Origin: Antilocapra americana
Lineage: Eukaryota > Chordata > Mammalia > Artiodactyla > Antilocapridae
DNA: 64,000 nt
Direction of reading: 5' to 3'
Assembly (NCBI GenBank): GCA_007570785.1
Contig: ML661902.1
Location: 1,535,044-1,599,043 of the forward strand
This document shows, piece by piece, positions 1-10,799 of the stretch. The position numbers and the translations under genes were made by a program. The notes beneath the pieces are model-generated. The model had not been told where the DNA came from, ran no database searches, and saw nothing but the letters and a program-made list of their open reading frames with translations. Within the stretch, counting starts at the first letter, position 1. The number at the start of each line of letters is the position of its first letter.

Positions 1-306
1 GAACAGTCATTTGGACTTTGTGGGAGAGGGCAAGGGTGGGATGATATGGGAGAATGGCATTGAAACATGTATATTATCATATGTGAAATGAATCGCCTGT
101 CCAGGTTCAATGCATGATACAGGGTGCTCAGGGCTGGCGCACTGGAATGACCCAGAGGGATGGGATGGGGAGGGAGTTGGGAGTGGGATTCAGGATGGGG
201 AACACATGTACACCCATGTTAGATTCATGTCAATGTATGGCAAATCCACCACAATATTGTAAAGTAATTAGTCTTCAATTAAAATAAATAAATTTATATT
301 AAAAAA
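1..306 (+). mobile_element. Ruminant L1 LINE, 3' UTR end with A-rich tail
   Basis: This is the 3' untranslated end of a ruminant L1. It shows the typical run from 'gactttgtgggagaggg' through 'atgatatgggagaatggcat' to 'caatattgtaaagtaatta', followed by an A-rich tail at about 299-306. The element runs off the left edge, so its 5' extent and TSD cannot be seen. It belongs to the same sequence type as the minus-strand L1 end at 6365-6707 and differs from the type seen at 7495-7989 and 29166-29620. Confidence 0.85.
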
Positions 307-1400
307 TAGTTTGTGTAGCTTGCTACTGTATATTTAAGGGACTACATCTACTTGTATATTCATATAAAATTATAAAATTTATATTAATATTATAGCACAT
401 AAAATATATACTATAAAATAAACATGTATTTTAAAAATAAGCATAAAGTTAAATACATAAAGCCTTTCCTAGAAAGTGAGGGAAGAGAGGATAAACCAGG
501 AATAAAATAATCAGGAATAAAAACTAAATGTTTTTTAACATGACCTACTTTGTGAATTTTAAATTTCACTTTGACACCACCTAAATATTTTGAATAATTT
601 TAAAGCAAAATCAATTTCAAAAAGCATTTCCTAAAATTTAAAAGTACACTTTGTGTGTCATATTGATAGGACAACAACACAAGGAAGAGCTATTTCAAGC
701 AACTTGTAAATCTGATCAAACATTCCTAGCAGGATATACTTTAAAGGCAACAGAAACTACAACAACAAATTCCTAATTTATTTTCAATTAGTGTGAGTAT
801 TATTGCTATTGTGGATTGTCATGTGTATTGTGGGACAAAGCAAATGATAATTATATTGGTGTTCTTGAATATTAGGATTTTTAAGAATGGAAGAAACAAA
901 ATGCAATTATAACATCAATGAAGTTAAGAAAAACCCAACAATCCTTAATATGAAATTAAATTACCAATAAGAATTTATAATGGATTATACAAACACAAAG
1001 AAAATATGTATTTCATATCTCTGTCATCAAAAGCTCTTGAAACAGTGACTAAGACAGTAAGAATGAATATCCTTAGTTCTTGGTCTTTAACTCAAATTTC
1101 TGACCAAGAGGAATTGAAATTCCTTAGAGAAATAGCTGATTCCAGGTCCAGGAAAAGAAAAGCATAATATAAACCTGGATCATCTTAAATACCTAAAGAA
1201 AGTTACTATCAAAGCCCATGAGAATATCTCTAGTGGATTTAGGAACTAATATAAAAAAGGCAATCACTGGCCATAGCAAATTTGAGCATCAATAAGGATA
1301 ATGACTGCCATGAGCTGAAACACATAACATACATTTTATTTAGTCTATCATTTCTCCAAAATAAAAGACAACATTTAATCTCCTTTGGAGGGCATTAATG
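307..1400. other. AT-rich DNA, no feature recognised
   Basis: I see no gene and no recognisable repeat here. The stretch is AT-rich with stops in all frames. It may be decayed repeat or plain intergenic sequence. Confidence 0.5.
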
Positions 1401-1906
1401 GACTGAGCATATTAAAAAAGCAGAGATATTATTCTACCTACAAAGCTCCACACAGTCAAAGCTATGATTTTTCCAGTAGTTATGTACCGATGTGAGAGCT
1501 GTACAATAAAAAAAAGCTGAGCACTGAAGAACTGATGCCTTTGAACTGTCATGCTAGGGAAGACTCTCTTCAGAGTCTCTTGGACTGCAAGGAGAGCCAA
1601 CCAATCAATCCCAAAGGAAATCAACACTGAATAATCATTGCAAGGACTGTTGCTGAAGCTCCAATACTTTGGTCACCTGATGTGAAGAGCCAACTTACTG
1701 GAAAAGACCCTGATGCTGGGAAAGATTGGAGGCAGGAAGAGAAGAGATGAGATGACAGAGAATGAGATGTTTGGATGGCATCACCGACTCAATGGTCATG
1801 AGTATGAGCAAATTCTGTGAGTCAGTGAAGGACAGGGAATCCTGGCATGCTGCAGTCCATGGGGTTGCAAAGAGTCAAAGACGACTAAGGGACCAAACAA
1901 CAACAA
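1401..1906 (+). mobile_element. BovB LINE, 5'-truncated 3' end
   Basis: This is the last ~500 bp of BovB on the + strand. It begins at the 'gcatattaaaaaagcagaga' segment near the end of the coding region and runs through 'ctggaaaagaccctgatgc' and 'tcaccgactcaatgg' to 'ccatggggttgcaaagagtc'. It ends in a CAA-type tail (about 1895-1906). Frame-breaking changes are frequent, so no protein is encoded. No clear TSD was found. Confidence 0.9.
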
Positions 1907-2156
1907 TGAACTGACATCTTTTAAAACAGTAAAGAAAGGAAAAGATCAAGCAGTTATCCCACCATTCTTATACTAACTGTAATTCAGGGTAACCAAATAG
2001 TCAGTGAGGGTAATTTCATCTTTGTAGAATCATTCCAGTTAATGAATAAAGAAATGATAAAAATAAAATATCACAATCTTATACATCCTAAGGAAATATA
2101 AGTCTGAGCAATATTCATCAATTACCATAATATAAAAAACAATTAACCAGACATCA

Positions 2157-2370
2157 TGTGCTTCCTAATGGAAATACTCTCAGACAGTAAAGAATCTGCC
2201 TGGAATGCAGGAGACCCAGACATGATCTCTGGGTCAGGAAGACTTCCTGGAGAAGGGAATGGCTACTCCAGTATTCTTGCCTGGAGAATTCTAGGCAAGA
2301 ACAGAGGAGCCTGGTGGACTACAGTCCATGGGGTTGCAAAGAGCTGGATATGACTAAGCAACTAACAGTT
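2157..2370 (+). mobile_element. Bov-tA-type SINE
   Basis: This is a tRNA-Glu-like head ('gtaaagaatctgcctg', 'aatgcaggagaccca') followed by the BovB-derived body ('ccagtattcttgcctggaga') and the tail 'catggggttgcaaagagc'. It is a full-length but diverged copy. These SINEs encode nothing; their tRNA-like start supplies an internal RNA polymerase III promoter and the shared 3' end is known to recruit BovB machinery. Confidence 0.85.
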
Positions 2371-3053
2371 ACACACTTGCAAAGCTTTCTTATAAAAATA
2401 AACAACCCCCTAATCCAAATCCTATGTGGACTACATGCTTTGCCTCCTACTTTCTTCTGTTTTCTTCTGTCTTCGATGGAGATGACCCTAAATCACTAAC
2501 CTGAGGAGCAGGATATTTCTTTACCCCTTTGGTATATGAGTCCTCACCCATTTATTATCATTATTTTCTCCTAAACATCATTTTACTCCCATTACACTCC
2601 TGTTGCAGGGATTTAGCAGCAATCTGAATTTCCATTAAAGCCAGGAGACTAGGAACGGGAAGTCAATGAGAATGAGAATTAGATTCACAGGTTTATGGAA
2701 TGCAAAGTAGAGGAGAGGGAACCATGGCAAGGTCAGCAATGTAACTGAGGACGCAGGTGGAGGATTATAATAGATGGATAAAACAAGTATAATTCCTATG
2801 AATCCAAATCCAGTCTCAGTTCCAGTGCTTATCATTAGCCATACATCTGATCAGCCACGTGATCTACGACCCTTCGTGATAGCAGGGCAGAGACAAGAAG
2901 CAGTGGCAGGAAGATTCCAGACACTCTAACTGCTAACAGTGAATACAGTATCTTTAAGAGTAGTATTTATGTCCTCCTGGATCTTTGTGGCACACACATC
3001 ACCTAGCACATTGGTATGTACGTGGTAAGAATTTGGTAAGTTAATATGAACAT
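2371..3053. other. Unassigned DNA, possible weak L2 end
   Basis: No gene is seen. The segment near 2975-3040 ('cacctagcaca...') faintly resembles an L2 3' end, but it is too diverged to call. Confidence 0.3.
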
Positions 3054-3648
3054 CAGTTCAGTTCAGTTGCTCAGTCATGTCCGACTCTTTGTGACCCCAT
3101 GAATTGCAGCACACCAGGCCTCCCTGTCCATCACCAACTCCTGGAGTCCACACAAGCCCATGTCCATCGAGTTGGTGATGCCATCCTGCCATCTCATCCT
3201 TTGTCATCCCCTTCTCCTCCTGCCCCCAATCCTTCCCAGCATTAGGGTATTTTCCAATGAGTCAACCCTTCACATAAGGTGGCCAAAGTATTGGAGTTTT
3301 AGCTTCCACATCAGTCCCTCCAATGAACACCCAGGACTGATCTCCTTGAGGATGGACTGGTTGGATCTCCTCGCAGTTCAAAGGACTCTCTACAGTCTTC
3401 TCCAACAACACAGTTCAAAAGCATCAATTCTTCTGCACTCACCTTTCTTTATAGTCTAACTCTCACAAACATACATGACTACTGGAAAAACCAGAGCCTT
3501 GATTAGGTGGACTTTTGTTGGCAAAGTAATGTCTCTGCTTTTTAATATGCTGTCTAGGTTGGTCATAACTTTCCTTCCGAGGAGTAAGTGTCTTTTAATT
3601 TCATGGCTGCAATCACCATCTGCAGTGATTTTGGAGCCCCACCCAAAA
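3054..3648 (-). mobile_element. BovB LINE, 5'-truncated, minus strand
   Basis: The 3' end lies at the left ('tcagttcagttcagttgctc'). The body can be read in reverse through the segments complementary to 'ggaaaagaccctgatgctgg' and 'aggttggtcataactttcc', up to the 'ttttggagcccca' region near 3645. It is about 600 bp long. The C-terminal coding part is present with stops. The DNA beyond 3649 is not BovB. Confidence 0.9.
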
Positions 3649-3833
3649 AACCCAAAGGACTTTAGTACAGCAATTAATAAAAAAAATAATAAATTTTTAT
3701 TTTAGTGACAGCATTCAAATTTCATATCATATTTCATGTTTGAAGTAAAATTTTGCACTTAACAATGTAATATTTCTCAAACTAGTTTAGAATCTTTTTA
3801 ACTTCTCAAAGTTTTACACAAATATATGATGCT

Positions 3834-4983
3834 GATAAAAGAAATCACAGTTGACACACACTACTAGATGGACAGATATCCCATGTTTTTGGATCAGAAG
3901 AATCAGTATTGTTAAAATGACTACTGCCAAATGAAATCTATAGATTCAGTGCAATCCCTATCAAATTACCAACAGCATTTTTCACAGAACTTAAACAAAT
4001 TTGTGTTTTAATTTTTTTTAATTTGTATGGAAACCTGCAAGATTTCAAATAGCCACAGCAATCCTGAGAAAGAAAACTGGAGCTGGAGGAATCATATCTC
4101 TGACTTCAGACTATACTACAAAGCAACAGTCATCAAAATAGTATGATGATGCCACAAAAATAGAAATGTAGATCAATGGAACAGTATAGAAAGCCCAGAA
4201 ATAAACCTACGCACCTGATGGTCAATTAATCTATGACAAAGGAGGCAAGGATGTGGAGTAGAAGAGTCTCTTCAATAAATGCTGCTAGGAAAACTGGACA
4301 GACACATGAAAAGGAATAAAATTAGAATATTCTCTAGTACCATACACAAAAATAAGCTAAAAATGGATTAGACCTAAGTATAAGACTGGATACTCTAAAA
4401 CTCTTAGAGGAAAATAGAGGGAGTTCATTCTTTGACATAAATCACAGCAATATCTTTTTTGATCTATCTCCTAGAGTAATGACAACAAAAATAAAGAAGT
4501 GGAACCTTCTTATAGCAACTCACAAAGCTCAATATCAGAAAAATTACAAAAAAAAAGCAGATCTAAATAGATATTTCTCCAAAGAAGACATACAGATGGC
4601 CAAAAGGTACGTGAAAAGATCCTCAACATCACTAATTCTTAGAGAAAAGCAACTAACTACAAACTACAATGAAGTGTCACCTCACGCAATTCAGAATGAC
4701 CATCATCAAAAAGTCTACAAACAATGAATCCTAGAGATGGTGTGGAGAAAAGGTAACTGTCCTACACTGTTGGCAGGAATGTAAATTGATATAAGCATTA
4801 TGGAGAACACTATGGAGACTGCTTTAAAAACAAAATATAGAGCGCTACTGTGTGATCCAATAATCCCACTCCATAATTCAAAAATATACATGCACTACAA
4901 TATTCATTGCAGCACTACTTACAATAGCCAAGACATGAAAGCAAAGTAAATGTCCACCAATAGAGGAATGGATAAAGATGTGG
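3834..4983 (+). mobile_element. Old L1 LINE, 3' part of ORF2
   Basis: L1 ORF2-type sequence can be followed from 'agatattccatg'-like DNA through 'gattcagtgcaatcccta', 'aggaatcatatctctgactt', 'gatcaatggaacagtata', 'tgcagcactacttacaatag' and 'gaatggataaagatgtgg'. It contains many indels and stops, so it is an old non-coding copy. It stops at the TATA-type motif that normally follows 'gatgtggt', where a TA microsatellite has expanded. Confidence 0.85.
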
Positions 4984-5108
4984 TGTATATAAATATATAC
5001 ATATATATAGTGCATATATATATGTATATATATATATGTTGTATATATATATATATGTTACACACACACACAGTGTGTCTATATATACTGTGTCTATATA
5101 TATATTAA
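4984..5108. repeat. TA/CA-rich compound microsatellite
   Basis: Runs of (TA)n and (TATG)n are followed by a short (CA)n at about 5061-5073 and more TA. The tract lies exactly where L1 has a natural 'ggtatatatac' motif, so it probably grew from that seed. It sits between the L1 and the following BovB. Confidence 0.85.
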
Positions 5109-5476
5109 GAAGAGGTGGCAATAATACACAGAAGAACTTTACAAAAAAGATCTTCACGACTCAGATAGTCACGATGTGTGTGATCACTCACACTCAGCTA
5201 CAGCCAGACATCCTGGAAGGTGAAGTCAATTGGGCCTTAGAAAGCATCACTACAAACAAAGCTAGTGGAGGTGATGAAATTCCAGTTGAGCTATTTCAAA
5301 TCCTAAAAGATGATGCTGTGAAAGTGCTGCACTCAATATGACAGCAAATTTGGAAAACTCAGCAATGACCACAGGACTGGAAAAGGTCAGTTTACATTCC
5401 TACCCCAAAGAAATGCAATGCCAAAGAATGCTCAAACTACTGCACAATTGCACTCATTTCACACGCTAGTAAAGTA

Positions 5477-5850
5477 ATGCTCAAATTTCTCCAAGCCAGG
5501 CTTCAGCAATACATGAACCATGAACTTCCAGAGCTAGTATTAGAAAAGGCAGAGGAACCAGAGATCAAATTACCAACATCCATTGAATCATGGAAAAAGG
5601 AAGAGAGTTCCAGAAAAACATCTACTTCTGCTTTATTGACTATGCCAAAGCCTTTAACTGTATGGATCAGTGTTTGACTCTGTGGACCACACACAGCAAA
5701 CTGTGGAAAATTCTTAAAGACATGGGAATACCAGACCTCCTGAGAAACCTGTATGCAGGTCAAGAAGCAACAGTCAGAACAAGACATGGAACAATGGACT
5801 GGTTCAAAACTGGGAACGGAGTACATCAAGGCTATATATTGTCACCCTGA
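5477..5850 (+). pseudogene. BovB reverse transcriptase remnant
   Basis: This is part of the BovB ORF2-type polyprotein, which in an active element supplies reverse transcriptase for target-primed insertion. Frames shift within the segment. 'MLKFLQARLQQYMNHELPE' is read in one frame (from 5477). The motif-A block 'FCFIDYAKAFNCMD' and the motif-B block 'GVHQGYILSP' are read in another (5590-5850). The reading frame then meets a stop. Compared with the minus-strand copy at 31.3-32.0 kb it has more frameshifts, so it cannot make a working enzyme. Confidence 0.8.
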
Positions 5851-6360
5851 TTATTTAATTTATATGCAGAGTACATTATGAGAAATGCTGGGCTAAAGGA
5901 AGCATAAGCTGGAATCAAGATTGCCGGGAGAAGTATCAATAACTCAGATACACAGATGGCATTACCCTTATGTCAGAAAGCAAAGAAGAACTAAAGAGCC
6001 TCTTGATGAAAATGAAAGAAGACAGTGGAAAAAGTTGGCTTAAAATTCAATATTTAGAAAACTAAGATCATGGCATCCGGTCCCATCATTTCATGGCAAA
6101 TAGATAGGGAAACAATGGAAACAGTGACAGACTTTAATTTGGGGGCTCCAAAATCACTGCAGATGGTGACTGCAGCTATGAAATTAAAAGACGCTTACTC
6201 CTTGGAAGAAAAGCTATGACCAACCTAGACAGCATATTTAAAAGCAGAGATATTACTTTGCCAACAAAGGTCCGTCTAGTCAAAGCTATGGTTTTTCCAG
6301 TAGCCATGTATGGATGCGAGAGTTGGACTACAACAAAGCTGAGCACCAAAGAACTGATAC

Positions 6361-6707
6361 CTTTTTTTTTTTTCTTTACATTATCGTGTTGGTTTTGCCA
6401 TACATTGACATTAATCCACCATGGGTATACATGTGTTCCCCTTCCAGAACCCCCCTCCCAACTCCCTCCGGATTCCATCTCTCTGGGTCATCCCAGTGCA
6501 CCAGCCCTGAGCACCCTGTATCAAGCATCAAACCTGGGCTGGCAATTGATTTCACATATGATAATTTACATGTTTCAATGCCATTCTCCCATATCATCCC
6601 ACCCTTGCCCTCTCCTATAGAGTCCAAAAGACTGTTCTATACATCTGCGTCTCTTTTGCTGTCTCGCAAACAGGGCTATCGTTACCATCTTTCTAAATTC
6701 CATATAT
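6361..6707 (-). mobile_element. L1 3' end nested inside BovB
   Basis: The poly-T at 6361-6373 is the complement of the L1 A-tail. It is followed by reverse-complement L1 3' UTR ('ccaccatgggtatacatg', 'cagtgcaccagccctgagc', 'cattctcccatatcatccc') and a 5' end at 'ctaaattccatatat'. A 10-bp TSD flanks it: TGATACCTTT at 6355-6364 and TGATGCCTTT at 6708-6717, one mismatch. The tail and the left TSD share the T run. It is 5'-truncated, about 340 bp. Confidence 0.92.
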
Positions 6708-7494
6708 TGATGCCTTTAAACTGTGGTGTTAGAGAAGACTCTTGAGAGTCCCCTGGACTGCAAGGAGATCCAAACAGTCCATCCTAAAGGAAATCAGTCC
6801 TGAATATTCATTGGAAGGACTGATGCTAAAGCTGAAACTCAAATACTTTGGCCACCTGTTGCAAAGAGCTGAGTCATTTGAAAAGACCCTGATGCTAGGA
6901 AAGATTGAAAGCAGGAGGAGAAGGGGATGACAGAGGATGAGTTGGCTGGATGACATCACCAACTCGATGGACATGAGTCTGAGTAAACTCCAGGAGTTGG
7001 TGATGGACAGGGAGGCCTGGCATTCTGCAGTCCATGGGGTTGCTCACAGTCGGACATGACTGAGCGAATTAACTGAACTAGATATAAAACTGTTTTCATT
7101 GGAGGTGTATCATTGGTAAATATTTAGAATTACTAGTGCATGATGATAATAAAAAGCACATCAACTTATAGTTAACCTTATCTTCAGTTTTATTTCTCTA
7201 CAGATAATGTACCTACTTATTGCCTATATCCTGGTAAGCTCAATCCTACCACCACATTCATTATATTTCACTAGTGCAAAGAATAATAGCTGAAAGACTA
7301 GTGGACAAACATAAAAATTTTACCAAGGAAAGGAGATATTAATAAACAATATTAGGAACATAAAAATGAGTTAAATATCACAGCAATTAAAAAATTAATA
7401 ATATTCTAAACAATTTATATGACAACAATTTGAGATATTTAAATGAAATAAAAATTTCCTAGTAAAATGTTACTTCTATAAACCAACCAAGATT

Positions 7495-7989
7495 ATTTTT
7501 TTTTCCTCCCTTTTATTGTTTTTGTCATACAATGCCATGATATCACCATGGGTTTACATATGCTCCCCCTCCAGAAACCCCTCCCTCCTCCCTCCCTCCT
7601 CCCTCCCCCCCGAGAAATCTCGATGCACCAGCCCCGAGAATCAATCCTGGGCTGGCGATTGATTAGACATATGATAATTAACATGTTTCAATGCCATTCT
7701 CCCATATCATCCCACCCTTTCCCTCATTCACAGAGTCCACGAGTCTATTCTATACATCTGCGTTCCTTTTGCTGTCTCGCATGTTGGGTTCTCGTTACTG
7801 TCTTTCTAAATTCCATATATATGTGTTAATATACTGTATTGTTGTTTTTGCTTCTGGCTTACTTCACTCTGAATAATGGGCTCCAATTCAGTCCATCTGA
7901 ATAGAATTGATTCAAATGAATTTTTTTTTAATGCTGAGTAATATTCCATTGTGTATATGTACCACAGCTTTCTTATCCATTCATCAGTA
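7495..7989 (-). mobile_element. Young ruminant L1, 3' end, minus strand
   Basis: The poly-T at about 7496-7504 is followed by the L1 3' UTR in reverse ('gccatgatatcaccatggg', a C/T-rich 'ccctccctcctccc' tract, 'tgcaccagccccgagaat', 'cattctcccatatcatccc'). It extends further into ORF2 than the other young copies ('gagtaatattccattgtgt', 'ttatccattcatcag'). It is close in sequence to the plus-strand copy at 29166-29620. No clean TSD was found; a short 'gatta/tatta' match is not convincing. Confidence 0.88.
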
Positions 7990-8335
7990 TTAGTCAATTA
8001 AATTAAATTTTAATTCACATAAAGAAAAAACTAGTCATCCAGGATTAGCAGTAAATTATGCCAAACTTTCAAGGAACTGGTAGTTCCAATTTTAAATTCA
8101 CTTTTTCAGAAAATATGGAAGGAGAAACTCCCAACTCATGCCATGAGATCAGTATATCCTTGATATCAAAATAAGATAACAGAATGAGAAATGAAAAGTC
8201 TATCTAGTATTATTTGTGAACCCTAAAGGAATGATTCTAAACAAAATGTTAACCAAATATAGTGGCATACCAAAAAAAAAAATTATGAACCAGGTAGGAT
8301 TTATCTCAACAATATATTATTTGATATTATTAACA

Positions 8336-10027
8336 GAGATTTCTTCAAGAAAATTAGAGATACCAAGGTAATATTTCATGTAAAAATGCATACAATAAAA
8401 TACAGAAACTGTAAGACCCTAACAGAAACTGAAGAGATTAACAAGAGGTGGCAAGAATACACAGATGAACTATACCAAAAAGGTCTTAATGACCCCGATA
8501 ACAACGATGGTGTGGTCACTCAGCTAGAATCAGATATCCTGGAATATGGAGTCAAATGGGCTTTAGGAAGCATTATTACAAACAAAGCTCATGGAGGTGA
8601 TGGAATTCCAGCTGAGCTATTTAAAATCCTAAATGACGATGCTGTCAAAGTGTTGTACTCAATAAGCCAGCAAATTTGAAAAACTCATCAGTGACCATAG
8701 GACTGGAAAAGGCCAGTTCTCATTCCAATCCCAATGAAGGGCAATGCCAAAAAATGTTCAAGCTACTGGACAATTGCACTCATTTCACCTGCTGGCAAGC
8801 TAATGTTCAAAATCCTTCAACGTAGGCTTCAGCAGTATGTGAACCAAGAACTTCCAGTTCTACAAGATGGATTTAGAAAAGGCAGAGGAACCAGAGATCA
8901 AATTACCAATATTCATTAGATCATAGAGAAAGCAAGAGAATTCTAGAAAAAAATATCTACTTCTGCTTCATTGACTACACTATAGCCTTTGACTGGTCGA
9001 ATGGATCACAACGAACTGTGGAAAATCCTTAAAGAGATGGGAATAGCAGTCCACCTTACCTGTCTCCTGAGAAACCTACATGCAGGTCAAGAAGCAACAG
9101 TTAGAACCAGGTATGGAACTACAGACTGGTTCAAAATTGGGAAATATATGCATCAAGGTTATATACTGTCACCCTGTTTATTTAACTTCTGTGCAGAGAG
9201 CATCATGTGAAATGTCTAGCTCAAGCTAGAATTCAAGACTGCTGGGAGAAATATCAATAACAACCTCACATGTGCAGATTATATCACTAATCGCAAAAAG
9301 TAAAGAGGAACTAAAGAACCTCTTGATGAGGGTTAAAGAGAAGCATGAGAAAGCTGGCTTAAAACCAACATTCACAAAAGTAAGATCATGGCATCTGGTC
9401 CCATCACTTCATGACAAATAGAAGGGGAAAAAGTGGAAACATTGACAGCCTTTTTAGGCTCCAAAATCACTGGAAATGGTGGTTGCAGCCACAAAATTAA
9501 ACGATGCCTTGGAAGAAAAACTATGACAAACCTAGACAGTGTATTAAAAAGCAGAGGCATTACTATACCAACAAAAGTCTTTCTGGTCAAAGCTATAGTT
9601 TTTCCAACAATCATATATGGATGTTGGACCATAAAGGAAGCTGAGCATGGAAGAATTGATGCTTTCAAACTGTGGTGCTTGAGAAGCCTCTTGAGAGTCC
9701 CTTGGGCTGTAAGGACATCAAACCAGTCAATCCTAAAGGAGATCAACCTTGAATAATCATTGGAAGGACTGATGCTGAAATTGAAGCTCCAATACTTTGA
9801 CAACCTGTTGCAAAGGGCTGACTTATTGAAAATACCATGATGCTGGGAAATATTGAATGCAGGAGGAGAAGGGGGCAACAGAGGATGAGATGGCTGGATG
9901 GCATCACTGACTCAATGGACATGAGTTTGAGCAAACTCCAGGAGACAGTGAAGGACAGGGAAGCCTGACACACTGCAGTCCATGGGGTCACAAAGAGTCG
10001 GACACAACTTAGTGACTAAGCAACAAT
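8336..10027 (+). mobile_element. BovB LINE, ~1.7 kb
   Basis: This is a BovB copy from the segment upstream of the reverse transcriptase ('ttcttcaagaaaattagaga') to the 3' end ('aaagagtcggacacaac'), with a 'gcaacaata' tail. It is inserted in old L1 ORF2, which resumes at 10028. The length is about half of a full BovB (usually ~3 kb), with the endonuclease part missing by 5' truncation. A short 'atatta' on both sides may be a TSD. Confidence 0.9.
8386..9210 (+). pseudogene. BovB reverse transcriptase remnant
   Basis: Several open pieces carry BovB reverse transcriptase sequence: 8386-8679 (97 codons, upstream linker with 'HGGDGIPAELF'), 8734-8919 (61 codons with 'SSYWTIALIS' and 'FRKGRGTRDQITNI') and 8989-9210 (73 codons with 'ELWKILKEMGI' and 'HQGYILSPCLFN'). 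The pieces are broken by stops, for example after 'SISQQI' and 'NIH'. The motif-A aspartate region near 8970-9000 is disrupted. An active copy would use this domain for target-primed reverse transcription; this one is dead. Confidence 0.8.
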
Positions 10028-10250
10028 ATTAGAAGAAAGTCTATAATTTCATTCTCATCTATGCAAAATTTTTAATGACAATCAACATGCATTCATGACA
10101 AAAAAAAACTACACTTAGAAAACTAGGACTTCAATATAACTTCTTAAAATGCTTCCTCTGAAAAGCTTAAAGCCAATATCATTTTTAGTATGGGAATTTT
10201 AGAAGCATATCCTAAAAAAATAGGCATAATTCCTTAGCTCTGCATGTAAC

Positions 10251-10799
10251 AAACTTGGAAGTCACCACCCTGCCCTATCCACAAGTAAAAAGGTGAACAT
10301 ACTAAAGGAATCATCAATTCTTCTTTGATGTGTAAGAGGAGAGAGGACAAAGGGCAAACCACTGCTCATAGTAGTGAACAGAGAGACTGGTATAAACAGG
10401 GAGTCAGAGCTTACCTGAGCAGAGACCACAAGCCAGAAACTGGTCCTGAAACCAGTGTCAGAGCAAGGAAAACCTGAAGTGTAATGGACAGTCTGCATAG
10501 GCTCAGTATTCACAACTCTGATTATAAACTGCAGGGGGGCTCTAGAATATTGTTAGATTTACCTCCAGGTGGTCAATCAGATGTCCACAGTAAATATTAG
10601 ATAAAAATCTCCTCTGACTCAGGCAAGAGAAGGACAAAAGAGACCATTTCGAAACACTCCAGAGCACTATGTTCTTAACAAGAGCTGCCCTCATGAGAAA
10701 CTACCAGAACATAACTTTGCTTAGATACTATCCTAACCTAACTACCCGGAAGGGAAATACCCAACCACAGCCCCGACTAGCCATTCTATCACAAATGAG
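10251..10799. other. Unassigned, probably old repeat
   Basis: This has higher GC than its neighbours and sits between two old L1 blocks. It has the texture of a decayed interspersed repeat, but I cannot name a family. No coding evidence is seen. Confidence 0.3.

Larger units (their letters stand above)
5106..7080 (+). mobile_element. BovB LINE, ~1.6 kb, split by a nested L1
   Basis: This BovB runs from the N-terminal side of the reverse transcriptase region ('agaagaggtggcaataatac') to the 3' end ('gcagtccatggggttgc', about 7029). It is interrupted by a minus-strand L1 end at 6361-6707. On both sides of that insert the BovB sequence resumes exactly at 'tgat(a/g)ccttt'. Reverse transcriptase motifs are visible but broken: 'FCFIDYAKAF' near 5608-5640, a 'GVHQG' block near 5820, and a degraded YADD box ('RYTDG') near 5945. 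It is a dead copy. Confidence 0.9.
7300..10250 (+). mobile_element. Old L1 ORF2 split by a young L1 and a BovB
   Basis: Diverged L1 ORF2 sequence appears in three pieces in the correct order: about 7300-7494 ('caacaatttgagatattt', 'aaatttcctag'), 7990-8335 ('cccaactcatgccatgag', 'aaccaggtaggattta') and 10028-10250 ('catgcattcatgac', 'aaaagcttaaagccaatatc'). A minus-strand L1 end (7495-7989) and a BovB (8336-10027) fill the gaps. The pieces are recognised by colinearity with L1 ORF2. The first piece is the weakest. Confidence 0.6.

Noticed and set aside
2157..2230. tRNA-like sequence at the head of Bov-tA (here and in other SINEs)
   Set aside because: These are SINE heads derived from a tRNA and carry a BovB-type tail. 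They lack an intact cloverleaf and are not functional tRNA genes.
3160..3705. Open frames of 99 and 76 codons on the + strand
   Set aside because: They are the antisense of BovB C-terminal coding sequence. The same antisense peptide recurs at 30517-31140 (207 codons) and 51577-51819. It is not a gene.
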